NCBI RefSeq assembly: GCF_900100305.1
Contig: NZ_FNEY01000012.1
Coordinates: 1 to 64,000 of the forward strand
DNA: 64,000 nucleotides
Source of the DNA: Paracidovorax citrulli
GTDB lineage: Bacteria > Pseudomonadota > Gammaproteobacteria > Burkholderiales > Burkholderiaceae_C
Direction: 5' to 3'
Below are positions 22,024 through 30,471 of the stretch, in pieces. A program made the position numbers and the translations under genes. Each line of letters begins with the position of its first letter. Position 1 is the stretch's first letter. Below the pieces are notes generated by a model, which made no database searches, had not been told where the DNA came from, and was given only the letters and a program-made list of their open reading frames with translations.

Positions 22024-23952
22024 ATGTTCGAATCCATCCGCAAGCACTCCAAGGTCGTCATGATCGTGCTGTTCTTGCTGATCATTCCGTCGTTTGTGCT
22101 CGTGGGCATCGACCGGAACTACTTCACCAGCAAGAGCGCCGTGGTGGCGCGCGTGGATGGCCATGACATCACCCAGGATGACTGGGACAACGCGCACCGG
22201 ATGGAAACCGACCGCATCCGCGCGCAGTCGCCCTCGGTCGATGCCAGGCTGCTGGATTCGCCCCGCGCCCGCTACGCCACGCTGGAGCGCCTGGTGCGCG
22301 ACCGCGTGATGCAGGCCGCCGCCGTCAAGATGCACCTGGTCACGAGCGACGCCCAGCTGGCCCGCACGCTGCAGGGCATTCCCGCCATCGCCGCGCTCAA
22401 GCGCCCCGATGGCTCGCTGGACGCAGAGGCCTATCGCGCACTGGTGGGCTCGCAGGGCCTCACGCCCGAGGGCTTCGAATCCAACGTACGCCGCGAACTC
22501 TCCCTCAGCCAGGTGATGGGCGGCGTGCTGGGCTCCGCGTTCGCTGGCCAGGAGCCGGCGCGCCTCGCGCTGGACGCGCTCTACCAGCGCCGCGAGATCC
22601 AGGTCGCCCGTTTCGACGCCAAGGACTTCGCCGCCAAGGTCGCGCCCACCGACGACGAACTGCAGTCCTACTACAAGGCCCACGAAGCGCAGTTCCGCCA
22701 GCCCGAGCATGCGGACGTGCAGTACGTGGTGCTCGACCTGGACGCCGTGCGCGCCAGCATCACGCTGAGCGAGGACGACCTGCGCAGCTACTACAAGGAA
22801 AACCTGGAGCGCCTCGCCGGCAAGGAAGAGCGCCGCGCCAGCCACATCCTGATCAATGCCCCCAAGGACGCCCCCGCCGCCGACCGCGAGAAGGCCAGGG
22901 CCCGCGCGCAGGCGCTGCTGGAGCAGGTGCGCAAGGCGCCCGGCACCTTCGCAGAGGTGGCCCGCAAGAATTCGCAGGACACCGGCTCCGCGCCCTCCGG
23001 CGGCGACCTCGGCTTCTTCAAGCGCGGCGACATGGTCAAGCCGTTCGAGGACGCCGCCTTCTCGATGAAGAAGGGCGACATCAGCGACCTGGTGGAAAGC
23101 GAGTACGGCTACCACATCATCCAGCTCAACGACGTCAAGACGCCCAGGCAGCCGACCTTCGAGGAAGTGCGTGCCAAGCTGGAGACGGAAGCCAAGCAGC
23201 AGCAGGCGCAACGCAAGTTCGCCGAACTGGCCGAGGTGTTCTCCAACACCGTGTACGAGCAGGCGGACAGCCTGCAGCCCGTGGCCGACAAGCTCAAGCT
23301 GAAGGTGCAGACAGCCAGCGGCGTCGCGCGCACGCCGCTGCCCGGCGCCCAGGGCCCGCTGGCCAACGGCCGCTTCCTGGAGGCGCTGTTCGCCGCCGAC
23401 TCCGTGCAGAACAAGCGCAACACCGAAGCCATCGAAACGGCGCCCAGCACCCTGGTGGCCGGCCGCGTCGCTGCCTACACGCCGGCTTCCACCCCGGCCT
23501 TCGACCAGGTGAAGGCCCGCGTGCGCGAGCTGTTCGTGGCCGATCGCTCCGCCGAACTGGCACGCAAGGAAGGCGAGGCCAGGCTGGCCGCCTGGAAGGC
23601 CGCGCCGGCCAGCGCCACCGGCCTGGGCAACCCCGTCACCATCTCGCGCGACAAGCCCGAAGGCCAGCCGCGCCCCGTGGTGGACGCCGCCCTGCAGGTG
23701 AATGCCGACACGCTGCCCGCTTTCGCCGGCACCCCCCTGGGCGCCCAGGGCTACGCCGTCGTCAAGGTGACCCGCATCGTGCCGCGCGACCCGTCGGACC
23801 CGGCCGTGGCCCGCCAGCAGCATCAGCAGTACGCCGAAGCCGAGGCCCAGGCCGAGGCCATGGCCTACTACGAACTGCTCAAGGATCGCTTCAAGGTCCA
23901 GTTCAAGGTGGCCCGCCCGACGGGCGACGGCACCCCCGCCGCGGAAAATTGA
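22024..23952 (+). CDS. ppiD: PpiD periplasmic peptidyl-prolyl isomerase/chaperone
   Basis: 642 aa. An N-terminal membrane anchor (residues ~12-34, VVMIVLFLLIIPSFVLVGI) holds a large periplasmic part. Residues ~36-150 are a SurA/PpiD N-terminal chaperone domain (ARVDGHDITQDDWDN, RYATLERLVRDRVMQAA). A parvulin domain follows at ~268-366 (ERRASHILI, SGGDLGFFKRGDMVKPFEDA, YGYHIIQL), then a second helical chaperone region. Length and order match PpiD, which assists proteins emerging from the Sec translocon. It lies directly beyond the prophage attachment site and just upstream of tRNA-His. Confidence 0.9.
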   Translation: MFESIRKHSKVVMIVLFLLIIPSFVLVGIDRNYFTSKSAVVARVDGHDITQDDWDNAHRMETDRIRAQSPSVDARLLDSPRARYATLERLVRDRVMQAAAVKMHLVTSDAQLARTLQGIPAIAALKRPDGSLDAEAYRALVGSQGLTPEGFESNVRRELSLSQVMGGVLGSAFAGQEPARLALDALYQRREIQVARFDAKDFAAKVAPTDDELQSYYKAHEAQFRQPEHADVQYVVLDLDAVRASITLSEDDLRSYYKENLERLAGKEERRASHILINAPKDAPAADREKARARAQALLEQVRKAPGTFAEVARKNSQDTGSAPSGGDLGFFKRGDMVKPFEDAAFSMKKGDISDLVESEYGYHIIQLNDVKTPRQPTFEEVRAKLETEAKQQQAQRKFAELAEVFSNTVYEQADSLQPVADKLKLKVQTASGVARTPLPGAQGPLANGRFLEALFAADSVQNKRNTEAIETAPSTLVAGRVAAYTPASTPAFDQVKARVRELFVADRSAELARKEGEARLAAWKAAPASATGLGNPVTISRDKPEGQPRPVVDAALQVNADTLPAFAGTPLGAQGYAVVKVTRIVPRDPSDPAVARQQHQQYAEAEAQAEAMAYYELLKDRFKVQFKVARPTGDGTPAAEN

Positions 23953-23987
23953 TGCTGTGAACATGGCCGGAGGGGTTTTTATCCGGC

Positions 23988-23993
23988 TATAAT
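23988..23993 (+). promoter_or_regulatory. -10 box of the tRNA-His gene
   Basis: A perfect TATAAT lies 11 nt before the tRNA-His gene, within a sequence much more AT-rich than the surroundings. No good -35 box is evident at the expected distance, which is common for strong stable-RNA promoters with upstream help. A GCCGGA/TCCGGC inverted repeat around GGGGTTTTTA (23966-23987) just upstream may terminate ppiD. Confidence 0.55.
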
Positions 23994-24003
23994 TCAAGGC
24001 TAC

Positions 24004-24080
24004 GGTGGCTGTAGCTCAGTTGGTAGAGTCCAGGATTGTGATTCCTGTCGTCGTGGGTTCGAGTCCCATCAGCCACCCCA
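24004..24080 (+). tRNA. tRNA-His (GUG)
   Basis: 77 nt with an encoded CCA end. The extra G(-1) pairs with C73, the hallmark of tRNA-His. Acceptor GTGGCTG pairs with CAGCCAC, the D-arm has GCTCAGTTGGTAGAGT, the anticodon is GTG (24038-24040), and the T-loop is GGTTCGAGTCC. Confidence 0.97.
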
Positions 24081-24087
24081 GATAAGC

Positions 24088-24125
24088 AAAGCCGCTGCAG
24101 CGTTCGAGCTGCAGCGGCTTTTGTC
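24088..24125 (+). terminator. Intrinsic terminator of tRNA-His
   Basis: AAAGCCGCTGCAG (24088-24100) pairs with CTGCAGCGGCTTT (24109-24121) around an 8-nt loop, followed by TGTCTTT. The 13-bp stem with U-rich end is a strong rho-independent terminator. Confidence 0.85.
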
Positions 24126-24158
24126 TTTGGTTCCTGCTTTCACAGGCCAGTCCGCAGT

Positions 24159-25232
24159 GTGGAAGTTGAACCACACCCTACGGTTGCAGAGCCCCATGCA
24201 CGAAGCGCGCGCAACGCTTTTTCCATCCAGGTCCTCCGCGGCATCGCTGCCGTGATGGTGCTGCTCGCGCACGTACGCCGCACCCCGCTGGTTCCTACAC
24301 CTCCGGTTTTCGGCTTCGAGATCGGTGTGGACCTGTTCTTCGTGATCTCGGGTTTCGTCGTCGCCCTCGCCGCGGAAAAACCTGTCCCGGTCCGACAGTT
24401 CGTCGAAGACCACCTGCTGCGCGTCCTGCCGCTCTACTACCTGGTATCGCTCGTCGCGCTGTGGGTCCTCGGGGTGTGGGGGCCCACGCTCAACGTGTTG
24501 TGGAACACCTTCATGCTGGTACCTGTCTTCGACAGGATGACCTATACCAACCCGGTCCTTTATCTAGGATGGTCCGTCGCTGTCGAGATCTGGCTGTATG
24601 CGCTGGTGGCGTTGTCCATGGCACTTTCCAGGAACCGTTGGCACCGGCTCTTCACGGGCCTGGTCCTGACGCTGCTGGTACAAAGCTATTTTGCTCCCGA
24701 CCGGATGCTGGTGCTGCATTTCATCGGAACGCCGTTGATGTTGGAGTTCCTCATGGGCGTCTGGCTCTGCAAGAGCCGGCTGCAATTGAAATGGCCGCTC
24801 GCGCTGGCCGCCGCGGTGCTGGGAGCCTACCTCGTCATGACGAACATGCAGGAACGGCCCTACATTGCCGCGCATGGCGGACCGCTGGCGATTTTCGGCA
24901 TCGGCATGCTGCGGGCGCTGACCTGGGGCGTGCCGTGCGCCATTCTGCTGCTCGGCTGCGTCAGCCTGGAGCGGTGCGGTGCCACGGTTCCGCGCTTGCT
25001 GTCGTGGTTCGGTGGGTGGTCCTACTCCTTCTACTTGGTGCAGCCCTTCTCCGTTTCCATCGTGGAGGTGTCCGGTCTGACGTCGTGGGCAGGCATGGCC
25101 CTGGTATTCCTTGCCGCCAACTGCATCGCCGGCTATGTGGTGTACCGCACCGTCGAGCGGCCGTTGATGTCCTGGAGGAAGCGGCGAGCGGCAGCTCGAC
25201 GCCAAGCTGCGGTCCCGGTTGCGCCCGGCTAG
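24159..25232 (+). CDS. Acyltransferase 3 family (OafA-like) membrane protein
   Basis: 357 aa, probably from the GTG at 24159; no strong ribosome binding site is visible. The N-terminus has the family hallmark QVLRGIAAVMVLLAHV with a conserved Arg and catalytic His, followed by GVDLFFVISGFVVAL. About ten transmembrane segments extend to ~335, then a basic tail. Relatives transfer acetyl or other acyl groups onto O-antigen, exopolysaccharide or other envelope carbohydrates at the cytoplasmic membrane. The ending (YVVYRTVERPLMSWRKRRA) is also typical. No sugar-polymer genes are adjacent, so the substrate is unknown. It stands alone between tRNA-His and a pseudogene. Confidence 0.8.
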   Translation: MEVEPHPTVAEPHARSARNAFSIQVLRGIAAVMVLLAHVRRTPLVPTPPVFGFEIGVDLFFVISGFVVALAAEKPVPVRQFVEDHLLRVLPLYYLVSLVALWVLGVWGPTLNVLWNTFMLVPVFDRMTYTNPVLYLGWSVAVEIWLYALVALSMALSRNRWHRLFTGLVLTLLVQSYFAPDRMLVLHFIGTPLMLEFLMGVWLCKSRLQLKWPLALAAAVLGAYLVMTNMQERPYIAAHGGPLAIFGIGMLRALTWGVPCAILLLGCVSLERCGATVPRLLSWFGGWSYSFYLVQPFSVSIVEVSGLTSWAGMALVFLAANCIAGYVVYRTVERPLMSWRKRRAAARRQAAVPVAPG

Positions 25233-25316
25233 ACTGGAACGGACGGCGGCGGTTTTGTGAGGGTACCTGGTGTGGATGTCGGAGGTTGACTCTGGCTTGC
25301 GGGTGGGGCGCCGCGT

Positions 25317-26506
25317 TCACGGTCCCGCCAGTGTCGCGTGCACGCGCGTGCCCAGAAGGCACAGCCTCTCGACCGGTTCGTTGCGAACACGAAGCGAATG
25401 TACTGACTTCCATGCACTTCGCCCCATCCCTGCATCGCCGTGGCATACACGCCGTGCTGCAACAGCCGTACCGACATGAGCTCGCCATCCAGTTGAAAGC
25501 CGGACACACGCAATAGCAAAGACCATCCGCCTGCGGGCAGCCCGGACGGAAGCCCATCGAGCGCCTCAGCCACTGCGTCGCGCCTGCGTTGAAGCTCCTG
25601 CACATACGCCGGCAGCGTTGTCCACGATGACTCGAGCGCGGTGGCTGCAGCATCCTGCGCAATGCCGACCGGAACCACGACGTTCGCCAGCGACACGGCA
25701 ATGAGATCGGGCATGTACTGCAGGGGGCACCGATCCAGCCCACTCGCCACCCGATCATGCACAGTTCCTTGGAGGCCGCGCCCACGGAAACCGTGTTGAG
25801 CCATGCGATCGATTTGTGCCGGGCGGAACACATGCCGTCCGTCGAAGAGGAGACGTTCCATGGTGTTGTCGACAACCAATAAGAGGTCGTGGCGGATGAG
25901 CAAGTCCGCAATCCACCGCCATTCCGTTTCCGTGAGCATCGCTCCCGTGGGCATTGGCGGCGACATGATTAGCATCGCGCGCGCGCGGAGCGATCTTCTC
26001 CTCGATGGCTTGTACGTCGAGGTGCCGGTCCTTGGCGGCTCGAATTGCAATGGCACGGTGACGGGCAATCCCCCGGCAAGCCGGACGCGGCTGAGCAGAC
26101 CGAAGCGATCCTGACCCACGAAAGGCGGACATGGGTTGGCTGCGTCCTCGTCCAGCCTTGCGCGATCGTTCAAGGACGGCGGCATCCGGCGCAATGTCGA
26201 TGTCCAGGATCACGTCGCGCTCGAGTTCAACGTCAGCCACCTGCCCGTACCGAAGGCGCCGCGCCGATTGGAAGGGCGAGGCCTTGTTGTCAACGGGGCC
26301 CGTCGGGGGGCACGGGGTGGCAGGACCGGATGCCGCGCAAGTGCTCGAGGTCGCGGAGATGCGTGCTTCGCTCGAATCGCTGTCCCTGCGGCAGGCATGG
26401 GTCGTCACGGGGAGGAGCATCTCGCGGCCGCCATGCGGCCCTCGGCGAGCGCATGGATCCGTCGGATGTCTCGCGCCTGGGTCATCGCGGCCGCGTTCCT
26501 GGTCAT
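25317..26506 (-). pseudogene. Decayed fold-type I aminotransferase
   Basis: Fragments of one PLP-dependent aminotransferase lie in the right order on the minus strand but in changing frames: MTRNAAAMTQARDIRRI near 26506, RVRLAGGLPVTVPLQF, LDVQAIEEKIAPRAR, LIMSPPMPTGAMLTETEW, LLVVDNTMERLLFDGRHVF, then GAASKELCMIGWRVGWI with the PLP lysine (frame change near 25800), MPDLIAVSLANVVVPVGIAQD, and finally a frame change near 25400 to NEPVERLCLLGTRV. At least five frameshifts are needed, so the gene is dead. The closest family by eye is class I/II aminotransferases. No intact gene uses this stretch. Confidence 0.75.
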
Positions 26507-26966
26507 TTTGCGGGCTTGATGGCCTCCGGCCTGGGCGTTGCACCCGGCTGCCCCGGGGGCTCGCCTGCTCATGACGGAAGCTTGACAACCCTGCCGACCG
26601 CCCGTGGCGCCGGGCCAGCGCGCCAGCGTCCCGAAACCGTCCTGCGCCACGGCGACCCTGTGTCCCCACCGGGCGGACACGGAGCCATGCACGCCGGCGA
26701 TGTGGGCATGGCAGAGCCGGTCCGGCGTTTTCCGTGCCGGCCCCGGCACCCTGTGCGGGCGAGCAGCCCGAGGGCACAGCTCGCAAATGGTGGAAATTCC
26801 ACGTTCCCAGGGATTGTGCTGAGTCAAAAATATTGCATCTTTTTGTCTAAACGATAAAATTGCGTCAAATTCGGTGGCGAAAGTCTTGTCCGGATGTCCC
26901 GTTTCTCAGCGTGGGGCTCCGTCGGTCTTTTGTCCGTGGCGTCAACGTTCGGTGCGGAGGTGGGCG
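26507..26966. other. Intergenic region before the catabolic operon
   Basis: 460 bp. The first ~310 bp are GC-rich with no convincing gene and look like further decayed sequence upstream of the aminotransferase pseudogene. The AT-rich island at about 26820-26865 holds the promoter annotated separately. The remaining ~100 bp are leader to the TctC gene. Confidence 0.5.
26833..26860 (+). promoter_or_regulatory. Probable sigma-70 promoter of the catabolic operon
   Basis: TTGCAT (26833-26838) and TAAAAT (26855-26860) are separated by 16 nt in the only AT-rich patch of the region. TTTTGTC (26841-26847) and GATAAAA (26853-26859) form an imperfect inverted repeat inside the spacer and -10, a possible operator. 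The regulator that would bind is not identifiable; an IclR and an AraC-type regulator lie elsewhere in the window. Confidence 0.5.
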
Positions 26967-27968
26967 ATGAAAAGGCATTTCTTGCGGCAGGCCTGTGCTG
27001 TCTCTGCGGCGTGGCTGTCCGCGTGCATGGCACCGGGCCTGGTGTGGGCGCAGGCGCAGGCGGGGGCGGAATGGCCCGCGCGGCCGATCCGCATCGTGGT
27101 GCCCTATCCCCCGGGAACGGGGCCCGACGTGATGGCGCGGCTGGTGTCCGAAGGCCTGGCCCGTGAATTGAAGGCGACCTTCGTCGTGGAGAACAGGCCG
27201 GGCGCCAACGCCATCATCGGCACGGGTGAAGTGGCCAAGGCGCCGGCGGACGGCCACACTTTCCTGCTGGTGGACCGGCTCACGCTGTCGGTGAATCCGC
27301 TGCTCTACAAGCCGCTGCCGTTCGATCCGAAGAAGGATCTCATGTCGGTCAGCAACATCGCCGACGTGGATCTCTACCTGGTGGCGAGCGCGCGCGTGCC
27401 TGCCGGCGATTTCCGGTCGTTCATCGATTACGCGAAGGCGCGCCCGGGGCAGGTGCCCTTCGGCACCGGCGGCGTGGGCAGCGTCATGCACCTGAACATG
27501 GAGCTGCTGCAGGCCGGTACGGGCGTGCAGTTCCTGCACGTGCCCTACAAGGCGCTGGCCGAAGTGATCCCGGCGCTGCTCGGCGGGCAGGTGGACGCGA
27601 CCTCCGGCGGCGTGGAAGCGCTGCTGCCGCACGTGCGCAAAGGCACGCTGAAGCTGCTCGCGGTGGGGGCGGACGCGCGCACGCCGGTGGCACCCGACGT
27701 GCCCACGGCCGCCGAGGCCGGGGCCGGCGGCATGCTGCTGTCCACCTCGTATTCGCTGCATGCCCGCGCCGGCACGCCGCCCCTGGTGCTGGCGCGCATG
27801 CATGCGGCGCTGGACAAGGTGCTGTCCGCCCCCGCGCTGCGGACCTGGGCGTCCGACCGCGGGCTGCGGGCCGGCGCCTCGCGGCCGGAAGAGCTCGACG
27901 CCAGGATCGCGTCCGACGCCGAGCGCGTCGGGCGGCTGGTGCGCGAGCGGCACATCCAGGCGCAGTAG
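26967..27968 (+). CDS. TctC-type tripartite tricarboxylate receptor
   Basis: 333 aa, start at 26967 behind GGAGG. A signal peptide covers the first ~30 residues (to about VWAQA). The mature part has the family hallmarks WPARPIRIVVPYPPGTGPDVMARLV, VVENRPGANAIIGTGEVAKA, DGHTFLLV, GTGGVGSVMHLNMELL and LAVGADART. These periplasmic solute-binding proteins are greatly expanded in Burkholderiales and capture carboxylates, often aromatic. No TctA/TctB membrane genes lie beside it, so transport would use partners elsewhere or the protein acts as a sensor. It heads the twelve-gene catabolic run, 46 nt before the next gene. Confidence 0.85.
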   Translation: MKRHFLRQACAVSAAWLSACMAPGLVWAQAQAGAEWPARPIRIVVPYPPGTGPDVMARLVSEGLARELKATFVVENRPGANAIIGTGEVAKAPADGHTFLLVDRLTLSVNPLLYKPLPFDPKKDLMSVSNIADVDLYLVASARVPAGDFRSFIDYAKARPGQVPFGTGGVGSVMHLNMELLQAGTGVQFLHVPYKALAEVIPALLGGQVDATSGGVEALLPHVRKGTLKLLAVGADARTPVAPDVPTAAEAGAGGMLLSTSYSLHARAGTPPLVLARMHAALDKVLSAPALRTWASDRGLRAGASRPEELDARIASDAERVGRLVRERHIQAQ

Positions 27969-28014
27969 CCGGGCCGCGCCTTTCCCGATTTTTCTCCTCG
28001 AAGGACCCAAGACC

Positions 28015-29595
28015 ATGAAGCCAACGACCGGCGCGCACGCGCTGTGGACCGCGCTCGCCGCCGAAGGGGTGGACACCTGCTTCGCCAACCCCGGCACCAC
28101 CGAACTCGACCTGGTGCGCGCGCTGGAGCACCAGGACGGGATCCGCTGCGTGGTGGGCCTGCAGGAAAACGTATGCACGGGCGCCGCCGACGGCTACGGC
28201 CGCATGCTCGGCCGGCCCGCGGCGACGCTGCTGCACCTGGGGCCCGGCTTCGCCAACGGCATCGCGAACCTGCACAACGCGCGGCGCGCGCACACGCCCA
28301 TCGTCAACGTCATCGGCGACCACACGAGCTGGCACCTGCCCTACGACGCGCCGCTGACCTCGGACATCGAATCGCTGGCGCGGCCGGTGTCGGGCTGGGT
28401 GCGCCGCATCGGCGGTGTGCGGGAGTGCGCTCAGGCCGGCGCGCAGGCGGTGCGCGAGAGCCTGGCCCGGGGGGGGCAGGGCGCCACGCTGATCTTTCCG
28501 GCGGACTTCCAGGCCGCGGCGCTGCCGGATTCCGGCGCCGACGTACCGGCGGCTGCGGAGCCGGCGCCGTCCCGCCCCGCTGGAGAGAGCGCGCCGGACG
28601 GCTGCGACCCCGGGCAGGCCCTGGAGCGTTTGCGCACGGCGGGCCGCGTGGTGTTCCTCCTGGGCGGTGGCGGCGAGCACAGCGGGCTGGGCGCGCGTGC
28701 CCAGCGCGCCGCGGCGCGGCTGTGCCGGCAGCTGGGTGCGTCGGCCTATGCGGAAACCTTTCCCGCCCGGTCGGAGCGCGGCCAGGGCCTGCCGGCATTC
28801 GACCGCCTGCCGTACTTCCCCGAGCCGGCGCGCGCGGTGCTGGATGCGGCCGACCTCGTGGTGCTGGCCGGCGCGCTGCCGCCCATCACGTACTTCGGCT
28901 ATGCGGGCCATCCGAGCGCGCTCGTGCCGCCGGAGCGGCTGCTGGTGCTCGCGGCACCGGGCCATGCGGTGGCCGAGCGGCTGGAACAGCTGGCGGACGC
29001 TCTGGGCGCACCGGCCTACGAGGCCCCGGCGGCGGACATGCCCGCGCAGCCCGAAGGTGAACTGACGCCGGCGCGCATCGCGGCGGTGCTGGCGCGCGAG
29101 CTGCCGGAGCGCGCCATCGTGTCGGTGGAGGGCGGCACCTGCGGCTATCCGTTCTACGCCGCCTCGGCGGCCGCGCGGCCGCACACCACGCTCACCAACA
29201 CCGGCGGCGCGATCGGGCAGGGGCTGCCGGTGGCGCTGGGCGCGGCCATCGCCTGCCCGGACCGCCCGGTGGTGGGGCTGCTGTCGGACGGCAGCACGCA
29301 ATACACGATCCAGGCGCTGTGGTCGCTGGCCCACGAGCAGCTGGACGTGGTGGTGCTGATCGCGGCCAACCACCAGTACGCGATTCTGCGCAACGAGTTG
29401 CGCCGCGACGGCGGCACGCTGGGCGCGCGCGCCGAGGCGCTCACGGCGCTGGACCACCCCCGCATCGACTGGGTGGGGCTGGCGCAGTCGTACGGCGTGC
29501 CGGCAGCGCGCGTGTCCACGGCCCAGGCGCTGGCCGGCGAGCTGCGCCGCGCGTTCGGGCGCAAGGGGCCGGCGCTGATCGAGATGGCGCTGTGA
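28015..29595 (+). CDS. ThDP-dependent acetolactate synthase/benzoylformate decarboxylase-like enzyme
   Basis: 526 aa. The N-terminal pyrimidine-binding domain has Glu51 in GLQENVCTGAADGYGRM, the residue that activates thiamine diphosphate. The central domain is at ~200-340. The C-terminal PP-binding domain has LLSDGSTQYTIQALW (~423-437), then AANHQYAILRNEL, in place of the classical GDG...NN. This pattern belongs to the 'acetolactate synthase large subunit' group that includes benzoylformate-decarboxylase-like enzymes of proteobacteria. With aldehyde dehydrogenases in the same run, a role as a 2-oxoacid decarboxylase making an aldehyde is likely. The substrate is not deducible. The gene lies between the TctC receptor and an SDR. 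Confidence 0.8.
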   Translation: MKPTTGAHALWTALAAEGVDTCFANPGTTELDLVRALEHQDGIRCVVGLQENVCTGAADGYGRMLGRPAATLLHLGPGFANGIANLHNARRAHTPIVNVIGDHTSWHLPYDAPLTSDIESLARPVSGWVRRIGGVRECAQAGAQAVRESLARGGQGATLIFPADFQAAALPDSGADVPAAAEPAPSRPAGESAPDGCDPGQALERLRTAGRVVFLLGGGGEHSGLGARAQRAAARLCRQLGASAYAETFPARSERGQGLPAFDRLPYFPEPARAVLDAADLVVLAGALPPITYFGYAGHPSALVPPERLLVLAAPGHAVAERLEQLADALGAPAYEAPAADMPAQPEGELTPARIAAVLARELPERAIVSVEGGTCGYPFYAASAAARPHTTLTNTGGAIGQGLPVALGAAIACPDRPVVGLLSDGSTQYTIQALWSLAHEQLDVVVLIAANHQYAILRNELRRDGGTLGARAEALTALDHPRIDWVGLAQSYGVPAARVSTAQALAGELRRAFGRKGPALIEMAL

Positions 29596-29653
29596 CGGGA
29601 CTCATCGGCCGGGGCGCGTGCCGCGGCCTTCCATCCATCCAAAGGAGTGTGCA

Positions 29654-30448
29654 ATGGATCTGAAACTGAAGGGCAAGGTCGCGGTGGTGACCGGAGGCAG
29701 CCTCGGCATCGGCCGGGCGGTGACCGAGGCGCTGGCCGCCGAGGGCGTGCGCGTGGCGATCGTGGCACGCAGCCAGGGCGCGCTGGAGCAGGCCGCGCGC
29801 GAGATCGGCGAAAAGACGGGCGTGGAGATCCTGGCCGCGCCCGCGGACGTGAGCAGCACCGCGCAGGTGGAGGCCATGATGGCGCGCGTGGCGGCGCATT
29901 TCGGGCGCATCGACATCCTCGTGAACGGCGCCGCCCACCCGGGCGGACTGGTGCGCAGCGAGATCGAGAATGCCGACCCGGAAGGCCTGCTGGAGGACAT
30001 CAACATCAAGGTGGTGGGCTACATGCGCTGCGCCAAGGCGGCGGCGGCGCACATGAAGCAGGGCGGCTTCGGCCGGATCATCAACATCGGCGGGCTCACG
30101 GGCCGCGGCAGCAAGCAGCTCTCGGGCATGCGCAACGTGGCGATCTGCCACCTCACCAAGACGCTGTCCGACCAGCTCGGCCCCTCGGGCATCACGGTGA
30201 ACGTGATCCACCCCGGGGTGGTGGAGACGCCGCACATCCACGAGCTCTACGCCAAGGAGGCGCGCCTGCAGGGGCTGACGCCGGAGCAGATCGAGGCGAA
30301 CTACGCCAAGGCCACGCCGATCCGCCGCGTGCTGCAGCCCGAGGAGATCGCCGACGCGGTGCTGTTCCTCGCCTCCGAGCGCGCCGGCGCGATCACCGGC
30401 GAATCCATCGCGGTGGATGGCGGCATCACCCGCGGCATCTTCATCTGA
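29654..30448 (+). CDS. SDR family protein lacking the YxxxK catalytic pair
   Basis: 264 aa, start behind AAGGAG. The Rossmann fold is intact: TGGSLGIG (13-20), a LVNGAA segment, and the C-terminal GESIAVDGGITRG typical of classical SDRs. Where the catalytic Tyr-x-x-x-Lys should lie, the sequence is QLSGMRNVAICHLTKTL, so Ser and Asn align with the Tyr and Lys positions. The nucleotide-binding site is thus preserved, but the standard proton-relay residues are not. The protein may use another chemistry or act as a binding or scaffold protein. It follows the ThDP gene in the same operon and precedes the BNR gene by 23 nt. Confidence 0.75.
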   Translation: MDLKLKGKVAVVTGGSLGIGRAVTEALAAEGVRVAIVARSQGALEQAAREIGEKTGVEILAAPADVSSTAQVEAMMARVAAHFGRIDILVNGAAHPGGLVRSEIENADPEGLLEDINIKVVGYMRCAKAAAAHMKQGGFGRIINIGGLTGRGSKQLSGMRNVAICHLTKTLSDQLGPSGITVNVIHPGVVETPHIHELYAKEARLQGLTPEQIEANYAKATPIRRVLQPEEIADAVLFLASERAGAITGESIAVDGGITRGIFI

Positions 30449-30471
30449 ACGCATCCAAGGAGGACCCGAAC

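Noticed and set aside
26045-26857. A 270-codon plus-strand frame across the aminotransferase remnant
   Set aside because: Its product is low-quality Arg/Pro/Gly sequence and it is antisense to ordered aminotransferase fragments.
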